From positions 682,001 to 746,000 of the forward strand of contig NZ_CP075170.1 of assembly GCF_024399315.1 (NCBI RefSeq): 64,000 nucleotides of DNA. The letters run 5' to 3'. The translations under genes were made by a program, and so were the position numbers. Every line of letters begins with the position of its first letter. The stretch's first letter is position 1. Source of the stretch: Chryseobacterium sp. MA9 (lineage in GTDB: Bacteria; Bacteroidota; Bacteroidia; Flavobacteriales; Weeksellaceae). This document shows, piece after piece, positions 17,167 to 26,181 of the stretch. The notes under the pieces are model-generated. The model had not been told where the DNA came from and made no database searches. It worked only from the letters and a program-made list of their open reading frames with translations.

Positions 17167-17174
17167 TATATTTG
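17167..17174 (+). promoter_or_regulatory. -7 box of the pyrH promoter
   Basis: TATATTTG matches TAnnTTTG and lies 54 bases before the pyrH ATG in the 166-base divergent gap with porQ. No clear TTTG is seen at the expected upstream distance. Confidence 0.5.
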
Positions 17175-17224
17175 CAAAATCAAATTCTGGGGAAACCCTA
17201 CTAGTAAAAAGTTATTAAAAATAA

Positions 17225-17935
<711 letters not shown>

Positions 17936-17958
17936 TCAACTTTTGTATGAAAATATAA

Positions 17959-18000
17959 AAAACACCTGCCACGATAATCGTGACAGGTGTTTTTGTTTTT
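17959..18000. terminator. bidirectional terminator after pyrH
   Basis: Arms ACACCTGCCACGAT and ATCGTGACAGGTGT form a long stem with one mismatch. It is flanked by A-rich and T-rich runs, so it can serve both pyrH and the convergent lipase gene. Confidence 0.9.
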
Positions 18001-18016
18001 ATAGTAGTTTTAATAA

Positions 18017-19375
18017 TTATTTATCTGCCTCAATGTTCTGCTTGGCATTTTCCTTTTCAACCAAAGTGTAATGGGAGAAAACCCATTCAATGATCTGATT
18101 TATTATTTTCATGATCATCTCAAATTCGGTGACAGCAGTTACTCCCGGTACCAACTTCACAACGTTTGGTTTGGGTAATGGCTGTGATAAAATAAGACCT
18201 TTTACTTCTGGATTAGACCCTGCCGCAGGAATACCATTATACATCCCCACATGTTGTACTGATAGCTGAAGCATATAGTCTTGCAAAGTTTCAGGAGGTG
18301 TTTTGATACTGATCGAGGAGCTGCTTGAGTGCTGTAGTTGACCTGGAAGTGATTTGTTTTGTATTCTTGTATAACTGGCTCCTGATTTTGAAGAATCATC
18401 GATAGCCATTTTCTGTAAAGCATTTAATATGGAGGCCGTCATATTTGTAGGTGCCTGGCCGTATATAGTTGCGATCTTTCCCAGTTCTGATACCGGCCAC
18501 GCATGAGGCACTACATCCAAATCATTCCAGTGCATGGTATTCCAGCTTTGGTAAGTACCTGTTTGTTGCTGCCATCCTGGAGGTAACGGTGGAAATTTAC
18601 TATTGAACAGGCTGGCAAATGCTGTCTCACCTGGAGTTGGCCCTGCGGTAGGGTATACAAGCGTTACACCGAATGCATTCAGATCTTTATTTTCTTTCAG
18701 ATAAAGGGCAAGTGTAGGAGATAATGCTCCTGCAAGACTGTGTCCGCAAAATATAATAGCTGTACCTGGTTCCGGATTTAACCCTGCAAGAAACTGCTGC
18801 AGTGTAGTATTAGGTGAAGCTGCAGATTGAGGGCTTTCAAGTCCGAGAAGGATACTTACACCGGTAGCAGTACCTTTTGAAATATAAGGGTCAGTGCCAT
18901 TATAAGCTGATGGAGCGAAATTGGAAGGATTATAAGTCGTCCAGTTTACCACTTCTGAAACTGAGAAATCTTCTGTTTCCCAATCGTAAAGTGACGAAGG
19001 ATTAGTTGCTGCAATAGCTACAACGTAAGTAGGCAATGTAGGACCTCCAGGAAATGCAACAGCATCACATTTAGCTACATATAATGCATTATCTGCAACT
19101 CCTGTAGGTACACCCTTTTCATTTTTTTCTTCAATCAGTGCAGGTCCCCAGACAAGATCCCAGCTTCCTAATACCGGTAGAACTGAAGGGTCAGCTGTTG
19201 AAGGTGTTTTTTGGTCCATTATTTTAACAGGAGGAACATTATTAAAATAAAAAGATAAATCATACTGAAGCTGTTGCTGTAGTTGAATGCCAAAACCGTT
19301 GTAACCTCCGGCACGGTTGGCAAGACCTGCCATACCAAATACTTGTTGATAGGCATCTAAAGATGGATTTGTCAT
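18017..19375 (-). CDS. class 3 lipase-like alpha/beta hydrolase
   Basis: A 452-residue hydrolase. The nucleophile elbow is CGHSLAGALSP with S213; the fungal-lipase (class 3) consensus is GHSLGGAL, so one glycine is replaced by alanine. A likely acid/histidine region follows in NDLDVVPHAWP (about residues 285-295). No signal peptide is visible, although the C-terminal part includes an amphipathic segment. It is transcribed alone, convergent with pyrH, inside the segment that separates pyrH from frr, consistent with acquisition. Substrate and cellular location are unknown. Confidence 0.82.
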   Translation of the reverse strand: MTNPSLDAYQQVFGMAGLANRAGGYNGFGIQLQQQLQYDLSFYFNNVPPVKIMDQKTPSTADPSVLPVLGSWDLVWGPALIEEKNEKGVPTGVADNALYVAKCDAVAFPGGPTLPTYVVAIAATNPSSLYDWETEDFSVSEVVNWTTYNPSNFAPSAYNGTDPYISKGTATGVSILLGLESPQSAASPNTTLQQFLAGLNPEPGTAIIFCGHSLAGALSPTLALYLKENKDLNAFGVTLVYPTAGPTPGETAFASLFNSKFPPLPPGWQQQTGTYQSWNTMHWNDLDVVPHAWPVSELGKIATIYGQAPTNMTASILNALQKMAIDDSSKSGASYTRIQNKSLPGQLQHSSSSSISIKTPPETLQDYMLQLSVQHVGMYNGIPAAGSNPEVKGLILSQPLPKPNVVKLVPGVTAVTEFEMIMKIINQIIEWVFSHYTLVEKENAKQNIEADK

Positions 19376-19676
19376 AATGTGATTGGTTTAATTAGTTTAT
19401 AATTGTTTTTCTAAAAAATATCTTCTCTAAGATTTTCCATTGTCATTGCAGATATTATATTTAGAATACCTGCTGAAGTTTTGTTTAAAAGATAGAGTAA
19501 AGGAAGTCATTAAAAATGATATCACACTAAGTAGAAATAACCAAAATATCCCATAGGTATTTATACCCGAAAATTTTGCTGTAAGATAATTTTCAGATAA
19601 AACAACGTTCTTTTTTCCAAAGAGAAGACAAGTACATAAAATCCATATTGGAAATAGGTATTATTCGAAAACAATC
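19376..19676. other. intergenic stretch without recognised gene
   Basis: About 300 AT-rich bases upstream of the lipase gene. No convincing ORF, repeat or RNA gene was seen. The in-frame codons before the small ORF at 19677 are open for about 50 bases but do not read as a known protein. Confidence 0.5.
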
Positions 19677-19862
19677 ATGATTCCGAAATATGATCTAGAT
19701 GCAGAACCAATTATCACTCCTTACATCATAAACAACGAAGCCAAGTTCTGCGAAATGCTAATGTCAGTAAACGGAAATCAACCATTATTCAGTCAAAAAT
19801 CAACTATGGAAAAAGCAGGAATAAAGAATGTGGATAAAATGCAAGAGGAAATAAATTCTTAA
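19677..19862 (+). pseudogene. possible phage portal protein C-terminal remnant
   Basis: An open frame of 61 residues. The stretch AEPIITPYIINNEAKFCEML followed by NGNQPLFSQKSTMEKAGI resembles, from memory, the end of SPP1 gp6-type phage portal proteins, where a similar LxSQxTA segment precedes a short acidic tail. A full portal would be over 400 residues. No capsid, terminase or integrase gene is next to it, so it is at best a relic. It could also be a chance or unrelated small gene. Confidence 0.35.
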
Positions 19863-19962
19863 ATGGAGAAAAAGGCAATTGCTGATCCAAAAAAATAAAC
19901 CTTATTTCTTTGATGAAAATAAATATATATTGTGTGGTATTTTATATATTCAATAATATTTC

Positions 19963-19970
19963 TATCTTTG
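19963..19970 (+). promoter_or_regulatory. -7 box upstream of the orphan lipoprotein gene
   Basis: TATCTTTG matches TAnnTTTG and lies 22 bases before the ATG at 19993. The sequence upstream is very AT-rich and lacks a clear -33 element. Confidence 0.5.
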
Positions 19971-19992
19971 AGACTTAACTAAACTAATAACT

Positions 19993-20637
19993 ATGAAAAA
20001 ATTACTTCTGCTAGCAAGCAGTGTGTTGCTATTTTCTTGTTCAACAAATGAAGAAATAGGAAATCAGGAAAAATCTACACTATCTGAATCAAAAATTCAA
20101 GCTTTTAAAAAAGGTTCGGAGAAAGGTTCGTCTGGTGATCCTACTACTTTTAAGTGTGGTTCGACCAGCTTCATTAATCCTATCAACGTAAATCCAAACT
20201 ATCCGTACATCAGTAATTACGAGGTACTATACAAGGAAGGAACTCCAATGTGGGGAAGAAACCAAATATACCTTGATAAATTTGTTGCGCAAGCTTTATT
20301 TCCGTCTATAAATGGTCCTTTTCTAGGTGGTCCGACAATTTACTATGGATATAATGCATATGGAGATTACCTAAGCGATCCTACCCCTTATGATAATAAT
20401 GCCGAGTATTCGTACGGGCAAGACGAGGATAATGCGTTATACTACGGAGATATATTCCCTTATAATGCATCAATGACGAATGATGCGGCTAATACTGTTT
20501 ATCATCATTTTAAGACTTATATTGACCAATGGACATCTCAAGGTAAGCATGTAGTAGCAGTACACATTTTTACTGAAAGCTATCTTTGTATACCTGCCGC
20601 AAAAGGTATAAGAATAAGATTGAAATTTAGTAATTAA
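19993..20637 (+). CDS. hypothetical lipoprotein
   Basis: A 214-residue protein with a clear lipoprotein signal (LLFSCSTNEE, C16). The mature part is rich in Tyr, Asn and Gly (for example TIYYGYNAYGDYLSDPTPYD) and ends in a beta-like ESYLCIPAAKGIRIRLKF segment. Two cysteines remain after processing and might form a disulfide. It is not recognised. It has its own promoter box and terminator, so it is a single-gene unit in the pyrH-frr accessory segment. Surface exposure is likely but not shown. Confidence 0.8.
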   Translation: MKKLLLLASSVLLFSCSTNEEIGNQEKSTLSESKIQAFKKGSEKGSSGDPTTFKCGSTSFINPINVNPNYPYISNYEVLYKEGTPMWGRNQIYLDKFVAQALFPSINGPFLGGPTIYYGYNAYGDYLSDPTPYDNNAEYSYGQDEDNALYYGDIFPYNASMTNDAANTVYHHFKTYIDQWTSQGKHVVAVHIFTESYLCIPAAKGIRIRLKFSN

Positions 20638-20663
20638 ATATTTTCTTACCTTAATAGTAATAG

Positions 20664-20690
20664 TAGCCTTCTCTTTGAGAGGGCTTTTTG
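20664..20690 (+). terminator. terminator after the orphan lipoprotein gene
   Basis: AGCCTTCTC and GAGAGGGCT pair around a short loop, with one G-T pair, and are followed by a T run. Confidence 0.8.
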
Positions 20691-20713
20691 TTATATTGTG
20701 GAAAACTATTACT

Positions 20714-21004
20714 ATGGAAAAATTGCGTTTTGATGACTTTGATGAAGCTAAGTCCTATTTCAGATTACTTGGATACGATTATTATGCATTAATACTGGCC
20801 AGAAAAGGAATAAGATGTCAAAACCATGTTTAAATTAGGCGTAGAGAATTAAAAGAAATAAAAGCAAAATTAGTTGACTTACAGTCTAACAGGATGCATA
20901 TTTATAATTATTCACGTAATTTTATAAGAAAATACGATTACGAAATTACTTCTAACAAGAATGAAAGAGAAGTCATAAATATATATCAGAGTACTTGTAT
21001 TTGA
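20714..21004 (+). pseudogene. unknown small gene interrupted by an in-frame stop
   Basis: The frame opens with MEKLRFDDFDEAKSYFRLLG and runs 39 codons to a TAA at 20831. The same frame then stays open for a further 56 codons, including ELKEIKAKLVDLQSNRMHIY, to a TGA at 21002. Together this gives a 96-residue charged, helix-rich protein with one nonsense codon. Part of the second half could be translated from an internal ATG. There is no recognised family. The alternative is chance openness in AT-rich DNA. Confidence 0.35.
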
Positions 21005-21204
21005 AAAATATTCTAGTTTTCTTGAAATACAGAAGGCAGTCTTACCAAAATATGGAAATAATCATTATTTTTGCAGCACTGAATAGTAAAAAATAGTAAA
21101 AAAACAGTAAAAAACAGCTTGAAAACAGGCGATTTATGAAATTTAACTATTTGATTATCAGTGGGTATGAAAATATGTGTAATTTATCAAACTTTAATAT
21201 AATA

Positions 21205-21759
21205 ATGGAAGAATTAGATCTTATATTAGAATCTGTAAAACAAGACATGGATGCAGCTGTAAAGCACCTGGATCACGCATTTCAAAGAATTAGAGCAGGA
21301 CGTGCTTCTACATCAATGGTTCAGGATGTAATGGTAGAATACTATGGAGCAATGACTCCTATCAACCAGGTTGCGAATGTTTCTGTTCCGGATGCAATGA
21401 CAATCTCTATTCAACCTTGGGACAGAACTGCAATCAATGCGATTGAAAAAGCGATCATCAATTCAAACTTAGGTTTTGCACCTTCTAATAATGGAGAGAA
21501 CATTATTCTGAACGTTCCGCCTTTAACAGAGGAAAGAAGAAAAGAACTTGCAAAACAGGCTAAAGTGGAAGCTGAGCAGACTAAAGTAACAGTAAGAAAC
21601 GCAAGACAGGATGGTTTGAAAGAACTAAAAAAAATAGAGGGAGTTTCTGAAGATGTTGTAAAAGGAGTGGAAGAAGAAATCCAGACTTATACGGACAAAT
21701 ATGTAAAGCTTTGTGATGAGCATCTTAAGACAAAAGAAGCTGAAATTATGAAAGTATAA
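21205..21759 (+). CDS. frr: ribosome recycling factor
   Basis: Splits post-termination ribosomes together with EF-G. From MEELDLILES it has 184 residues, the normal length. Conserved segments are IRAGRAS, VDVMVEYYGAMTPINQ-like DVMVEYYGAMTPINQ, and NVPPLTEERRKELAKQAK. A longer open frame begins 23 codons upstream but does not fit the family. In most bacteria frr directly follows pyrH; here it has its own transcription unit after 3.2 kb of unrelated genes. Confidence 0.97.
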   Translation: MEELDLILESVKQDMDAAVKHLDHAFQRIRAGRASTSMVQDVMVEYYGAMTPINQVANVSVPDAMTISIQPWDRTAINAIEKAIINSNLGFAPSNNGENIILNVPPLTEERRKELAKQAKVEAEQTKVTVRNARQDGLKELKKIEGVSEDVVKGVEEEIQTYTDKYVKLCDEHLKTKEAEIMKV

Positions 21760-21779
21760 TTTTCAGTTTTTGAAAATAA

Positions 21780-21815
21780 TAAAGAGGTTTCCGATGGGAA
21801 GCCTCTTTTTTTCTT
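21780..21815 (+). terminator. terminator after frr
   Basis: GAGGTTTCC and GGGAAGCCTC pair around GAT, followed by seven or more T residues. Confidence 0.85.
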
Positions 21816-21989
21816 TTAAATAAGCTTGTTCTATTGCTTTTGGGTTATGTATTTATTGTTTTTGGTTAGAACTTTATTGTAAAAATGTCTCATTCCATAA
21901 TATATTGGTGAGTATTTGCGTTAATTCATTATATTTATAGAATTATTCCTGCAAACTTAATTTAAAACAGGAAATTAAACATTTTAAAA

Positions 21990-23051
21990 GTGATGACGAA
22001 GATTATTGGTGTAGGCAACTACATACCATCTGAAACGATAACTAATCTATTTTTTGATAAGCATATTTTTCTTAATGAAAAAGGAATATTATTAAAAGAG
22101 AATAATACATCTATTACAGATAAGTTAAAAAAAATTACAGGTATTGAAGAAAGAAGATATGCTCATAGTACAGAGGTTACTTCAGATCTTGGATTTATCG
22201 CAGCTAAGGCTGCCATTGAAAATGCAGGAATAGATCCTGAAACATTAGACTATATTATTTTTGCCCATAATTTTGGAGATGTTCGTTTTGGAACAATTCA
22301 ATCTGATGCGGTTCCAAGTCTTGCGGCAAGGGTAAAGCATTTATTAGGAATAAGAAATAACTTCTGCGTGGCGTATGATGTTCTTTTTGGATGTCCTGGT
22401 TGGATTGAAGGAGTGATACAGGCTAATGCATTTATTAAAGCCGGTATTGCAAAACGATGTTTGGTAATTGGCGGGGAAACTCTTTCCCGTGTAGTGGATA
22501 TTCATGACAGAGACAGTATGATCTATGCTGATGGAGCAGGGGCTGCTGTGTTGGAAGTTAACAACGATGATGACTCTGGAATAAAGGCACATCTGTCAGC
22601 CTCTTATACTTTTGAGGAGAAAGATTATCTGTATTTTGGGAAATCTTACAACAACGAGAAATGTCAGGATACAAAATACATCAAAATGGATGGGCGAAAA
22701 ATTTATGAGTTTGCCTTAGTAAATGTTCCTGATGCCATGAAAAAATGTCTGGACAGCAGCGGATATTCCATCAGTCAATTAAATAAAATTATTATTCATC
22801 AGGCTAATGAAAAAATGGATGAGGCTATTGTTAACAGGTTTTACCAGTTGTATCATACACCAGTTCCTGAAAATATAATGCCAATGGTCATTCATAAACT
22901 GGGAAACAGCAGTGTGGCTACCATTCCGTCTTTATTGACTATGATTTTAAAGGATGAACTGGAGCATCATAAAATCCAGAAAAATGATGTGGTTTTATTT
23001 GCTTCTGTTGGTGCGGGAATGAACATTAATGCCTTTGTTTATAAGTTTTAA
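21990..23051 (+). CDS. 3-oxoacyl-ACP synthase III-family protein
   Basis: A thiolase-fold condensing enzyme of 353 residues. The catalytic triad is intact: C135 in LFGCPGWIEG, H270 in IIIHQANEKM and N306 in HKLGNSSVA. It differs from housekeeping FabH in its longer N-terminus (insertion around residues 20-45) and in the replacement of the usual ACSG cysteine region by FGCPG. It stands alone with its own terminator. Initiation of branched or special fatty acids, or a secondary product such as flexirubin-type or olefin-like lipids, is possible; the substrate is not known. Confidence 0.88.
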   Translation: MMTKIIGVGNYIPSETITNLFFDKHIFLNEKGILLKENNTSITDKLKKITGIEERRYAHSTEVTSDLGFIAAKAAIENAGIDPETLDYIIFAHNFGDVRFGTIQSDAVPSLAARVKHLLGIRNNFCVAYDVLFGCPGWIEGVIQANAFIKAGIAKRCLVIGGETLSRVVDIHDRDSMIYADGAGAAVLEVNNDDDSGIKAHLSASYTFEEKDYLYFGKSYNNEKCQDTKYIKMDGRKIYEFALVNVPDAMKKCLDSSGYSISQLNKIIIHQANEKMDEAIVNRFYQLYHTPVPENIMPMVIHKLGNSSVATIPSLLTMILKDELEHHKIQKNDVVLFASVGAGMNINAFVYKF

Positions 23052-23106
23052 ACTGAGCATGAAAAAACTGAAATCATGAAGCGTATTCTTCAGTTTTAAA
23101 AATATA

Positions 23107-23139
23107 AAAAGAGGTTTCCAATGGAGACCTCTTTTATTT
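23107..23139. terminator. terminator between convergent genes
   Basis: GAGGTTTCC and GGAGACCTC pair around a short AAT loop with A-rich and T-rich flanks. It is similar in sequence to the frr terminator and serves the KAS III gene and the convergent lipoprotein gene. Confidence 0.85.
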
Positions 23140-23781
23140 TTACAGACATTTGATTTGTCCTTTCTGATCTTTATGCTGTAACAGAGATTGAAACGTTGTA
23201 AGCAATTTATCAATATTGCACTGTACTTCTTTACTTGGAATATTATCCGCTGTTTTTTCTTTTTGATCAGATTTTATGCTGTATTTCTTTTCAAGGCACT
23301 TCAGGGGTTTGCCATTCTGAAGATAAATACGGGTTTCTGTAATATCATCTTTAGTAACAGGTTTTTCCGGAGTACCGCCGTCAAAATTCCATACAGTTTC
23401 CTGTCTGAATATAAAGAAAGGCTTTCCATCTTTTATAAAATATTTTTCAGATCCGGAGAAATGGCTGTGCTCTGCGTAAAAATGCTCTATCACTTTGATC
23501 TCATTTTTATCTGAATGAAAAGTAACTTCACCTGAAGGTTCATCATTACAATCATAAATAAACTTTGATTGACCTAGCTTTTTAGCCTCCAGTTGGGTCT
23601 GAAGAGCAGCATATTCTTTTTTAATCTGATCAATGGGATCTTCTGAAGTACTGGTCTTCACTGAATCCTTTTTCATAACTAAACTATCTTTTGAAATAGA
23701 TTCTTTATGGGGAGTTTGGTCTTTTTCATTTTTACAGGAAAAAATAAGAAGCAGACTCGCTGTCAGAAGTAAGGCTCTCAT
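23140..23781 (-). CDS. hypothetical lipoprotein
   Basis: A 213-residue protein with lipobox IFSC (C16). After a charged low-complexity linker (about residues 20-60) there is a compact domain with beta-strand character, including EVTFHSDKNEIKVIEHFYAE and KDGKPFFIFRQETVWNFDGG. The pattern looks like a periplasmic beta-sheet domain, but no family is recognised. It is monocistronic, and its start is separated from the LptF/G-type gene by a terminator. Confidence 0.82.
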   Translation of the reverse strand: MRALLLTASLLLIFSCKNEKDQTPHKESISKDSLVMKKDSVKTSTSEDPIDQIKKEYAALQTQLEAKKLGQSKFIYDCNDEPSGEVTFHSDKNEIKVIEHFYAEHSHFSGSEKYFIKDGKPFFIFRQETVWNFDGGTPEKPVTKDDITETRIYLQNGKPLKCLEKKYSIKSDQKEKTADNIPSKEVQCNIDKLLTTFQSLLQHKDQKGQIKCL

Positions 23782-23852
23782 AATAATGATTTGGTATTTG
23801 ATAAAAATACAAAAATTTTAAGGTAAGATTTCTTTTATATTATCATGTAATA

Positions 23853-23880
23853 AAAAAGCTCCGGAATTCCTCCGAAGCTT
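23853..23880 (-). terminator. terminator after the LptF/G-type gene
   Basis: AGCTTCGGAGG and CCGGAGCT pair on the minus strand around AATT, followed by six T residues. Confidence 0.85.
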
Positions 23881-23902
23881 TCATTTTATTTCTGTATCAG
23901 AA

Positions 23903-25360
23903 TTATTGGTATCTCTGATGTTCTTTACTTTTGGTAAACCTTTTGGTAATAGGTTTGAATAATGCTTTGTATTTTTCAGCATCAAATAATTGTGAATCCG
24001 TAAGGGCTTTATACGTCATCCATACTCCAAAAGGAAGAAGGATTAGGTTAGGAAGCCACGCTGCAAGATAAGGATTCATTTTCCCGCTCCAGGACATGTT
24101 TTCTACCCCGACATTCATTACATAAAAGATAATGAAAATCACAATTGCAATGATTACAGGAAGTCCCATTCCTCCTTTTCTGATAATAGAACCTAAACTT
24201 GCTCCAATCAGGAAGAAGATAATACAGGTTACCGAATAAGCTACAATCCTCTGCTGATAAATGACAACCTTGCTGAAATATTTTACATTAGAACTGTATT
24301 CATTCTTTTTAGACTCCAGTGTAGATTTCAAATTATCCAGCCTGTTGTAAGAGTTATAAATAATTTCCAGTTTTTTCTCTCCTTTTATCGTATCCAGTTT
24401 GATCTGTGTTTTTGGAGCTACTTTATGCTTGTTGCCCTTATCCATATAAGTTACAACGGAATTGGTCTGGTTAAGAACCTCGGAACCGATATTATCAAAG
24501 AACTGCTTATTATCTTTTTTGTTCTTGTTAATCGTACCGTCAAGCTGATTATAGGTCTGAAAACGGTAGTCATCCGTGATCTGCTCTTTTTCGATTGCTT
24601 TATTAATGATTTCACTGATGTCAAAGTGTGAAACCAATGTGTCAAATTTAATGGCCTGATCGGGTTGTTTCTGTCTTACATTATCTCCTTTTCCGGCAAA
24701 GGCATCTTCAAAGACATATCCGTTATACAATACAAGTTTCAGGAAATTCTTATTAGCTGCCGGAACAAACTTCCCTTTTTCTGCTACAACAGATTGTTGA
24801 TTTTCGTAAGCATTGGCTTTTTTATGGACAAAAACCCCTTCAATATTTTCTCCGTTTTCCCCGTATATTTTATCAAACTTTACCATATACCCGGGAATCT
24901 GATCAATAAACTGGCCTGGAGTAAAGTTGATTGCCGGTTTTGTCTGGGCAATATTGAAAAGCATGTTTTTGGCTTTTTTCTGAAAATCCGGGATAATATT
25001 ATTGGAGAAGAAAAACAGCATAATGGCAAGTGCAGTTGAAATTCCAAACAAGGGAGTCATAACCCTAGTCAAAGGAATACCTGCCGCTTTCATTGCTGCA
25101 AGCTCATACCGTTCTCCAAATTCTCCGAACGACATAATGCTCGCAAGGAGAATGGTAAGCGGCAGCACCATACTGATGACGTTTACCCCAAGATAAAAAA
25201 GAAGTTTGAGGATTTGCCAGTAGCTTAATCCTTTTCCCATAAACTGTCCTAACTGAACCCAGATAATGTTTACAATAAAAATAAAAAACAATACGCTGAA
25301 TATAAAGAAAAACGGTCCAAAGAAGGTTTTTATGATATATCGGTCTAGTATTTTTAACAT
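23903..25360 (-). CDS. LptF/LptG-family lipopolysaccharide export permease
   Basis: An inner-membrane subunit of the LptB2FG complex that extracts LPS and feeds the Lpt bridge. At 485 residues it has the family layout: three N-terminal helices, a large periplasmic beta-jellyroll (about residues 130-370) and three C-terminal helices. The LptB coupling helix lies in FGERYELAAMKAAGIPLTRV. The periplasmic domain carries a long lysine-rich insertion compared with E. coli LptF. LolA, another envelope-transport gene, precedes it on the same strand, with a terminator between them. Confidence 0.92.
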   Translation of the reverse strand: MLKILDRYIIKTFFGPFFFIFSVLFFIFIVNIIWVQLGQFMGKGLSYWQILKLLFYLGVNVISMVLPLTILLASIMSFGEFGERYELAAMKAAGIPLTRVMTPLFGISTALAIMLFFFSNNIIPDFQKKAKNMLFNIAQTKPAINFTPGQFIDQIPGYMVKFDKIYGENGENIEGVFVHKKANAYENQQSVVAEKGKFVPAANKNFLKLVLYNGYVFEDAFAGKGDNVRQKQPDQAIKFDTLVSHFDISEIINKAIEKEQITDDYRFQTYNQLDGTINKNKKDNKQFFDNIGSEVLNQTNSVVTYMDKGNKHKVAPKTQIKLDTIKGEKKLEIIYNSYNRLDNLKSTLESKKNEYSSNVKYFSKVVIYQQRIVAYSVTCIIFFLIGASLGSIIRKGGMGLPVIIAIVIFIIFYVMNVGVENMSWSGKMNPYLAAWLPNLILLPFGVWMTYKALTDSQLFDAEKYKALFKPITKRFTKSKEHQRYQ

Positions 25361-25376
25361 GCGCCAAAATTAATCA

Positions 25377-25407
25377 AAAAGCCACAAAGTTTACTTGTGG
25401 CTTTTTA
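25377..25407 (-). terminator. terminator after lolA
   Basis: AAAAAGCCACAAGTAAACTT on the minus strand pairs through AAGCCACAA with TTGTGGCTT and is followed by T residues. It lies between lolA and the LptF/G-type gene. Confidence 0.85.
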
Positions 25408-25470
25408 TATTTTGTTATTTTTTTAACTTAAAAAGCAAATTTGCTTATTTGCCAATTCACTTTCAGCTTT

Positions 25471-26118
25471 TTAAAGCTCTGTAATTACGTAATTTTTAAA
25501 CTTATTCTTGTCAAAAACAAACATATTAGGGTCCAGTTGCTGATTTTCTTTGTATTCTTTAATCGCAATTACTGCCACATCTTTATTGTTTCCGTGTTGT
25601 TCCAGTTTTACCATTTGCTTTTTAGCAGAATCTACAAAAAGATATACGAACTGTATTCCATTTGCTTTTACCGGTGTCAGTTTAATAAAATCAGCATTCA
25701 CACCATTGACCATCTTCTTACCATTATATGTTACATTATAATCGTTTCTGTAAGTCGTAAGGTAATTGATAGGGGAGAACATGGTACCGCTTCCGTTAGG
25801 CTTAGCAATTGTAACTTCCATATCATCCGCATTGATATTGTAGATCTTGTTTCCGTCGAAGATCTGTTCCGTGTCCATGATCTTCAGTTTGTATTTCTCT
25901 CCTGCAGCGTAATAAATACCTGGTTCGGTTTTCGTAACCTGCCCGTTAAGACCGCTTCCAAAAGAAAATTTGAAGTAAGAATTCTTTTTAGAATTATAGT
26001 TGGCTGTAATATCATCCAATATCTTTTTAGCCTTAGCATCAATCTTCTGAGCATTGGCCATACCTACTGCACCTACAACAAAACTTCCTAATATAACTTT
26101 TGAAATAATATTTTTCAT
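25471..26118 (-). CDS. lolA: outer-membrane lipoprotein carrier LolA
   Basis: A periplasmic carrier that takes lipoproteins from LolCDE to the outer membrane. At 215 residues it starts with a Sec signal ending ANAQ (about residue 24), followed by the typical AKKILDDITANYNSKKN helix and the half-barrel strands. Bacteroidota LolA homologues are weakly conserved, but length, signal and the position next to ftsK support the call. It lies 63 bases downstream of ftsK on the same strand and is probably cotranscribed with it. Confidence 0.9.
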   Translation of the reverse strand: MKNIISKVILGSFVVGAVGMANAQKIDAKAKKILDDITANYNSKKNSYFKFSFGSGLNGQVTKTEPGIYYAAGEKYKLKIMDTEQIFDGNKIYNINADDMEVTIAKPNGSGTMFSPINYLTTYRNDYNVTYNGKKMVNGVNADFIKLTPVKANGIQFVYLFVDSAKKQMVKLEQHGNNKDVAVIAIKEYKENQQLDPNMFVFDKNKFKNYVITEL

Positions 26119-26181
26119 TTTTTTATTTAATAATCTTTAGACATTTTAAATTTTGAAAGGTTAAATTATTCGATTTTTCCC

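Noticed and set aside
21136..21204. N-terminal extension of ribosome recycling factor
   Set aside because: The 23 extra residues do not belong to the family, and translation from 21205 gives the standard 184 residues.
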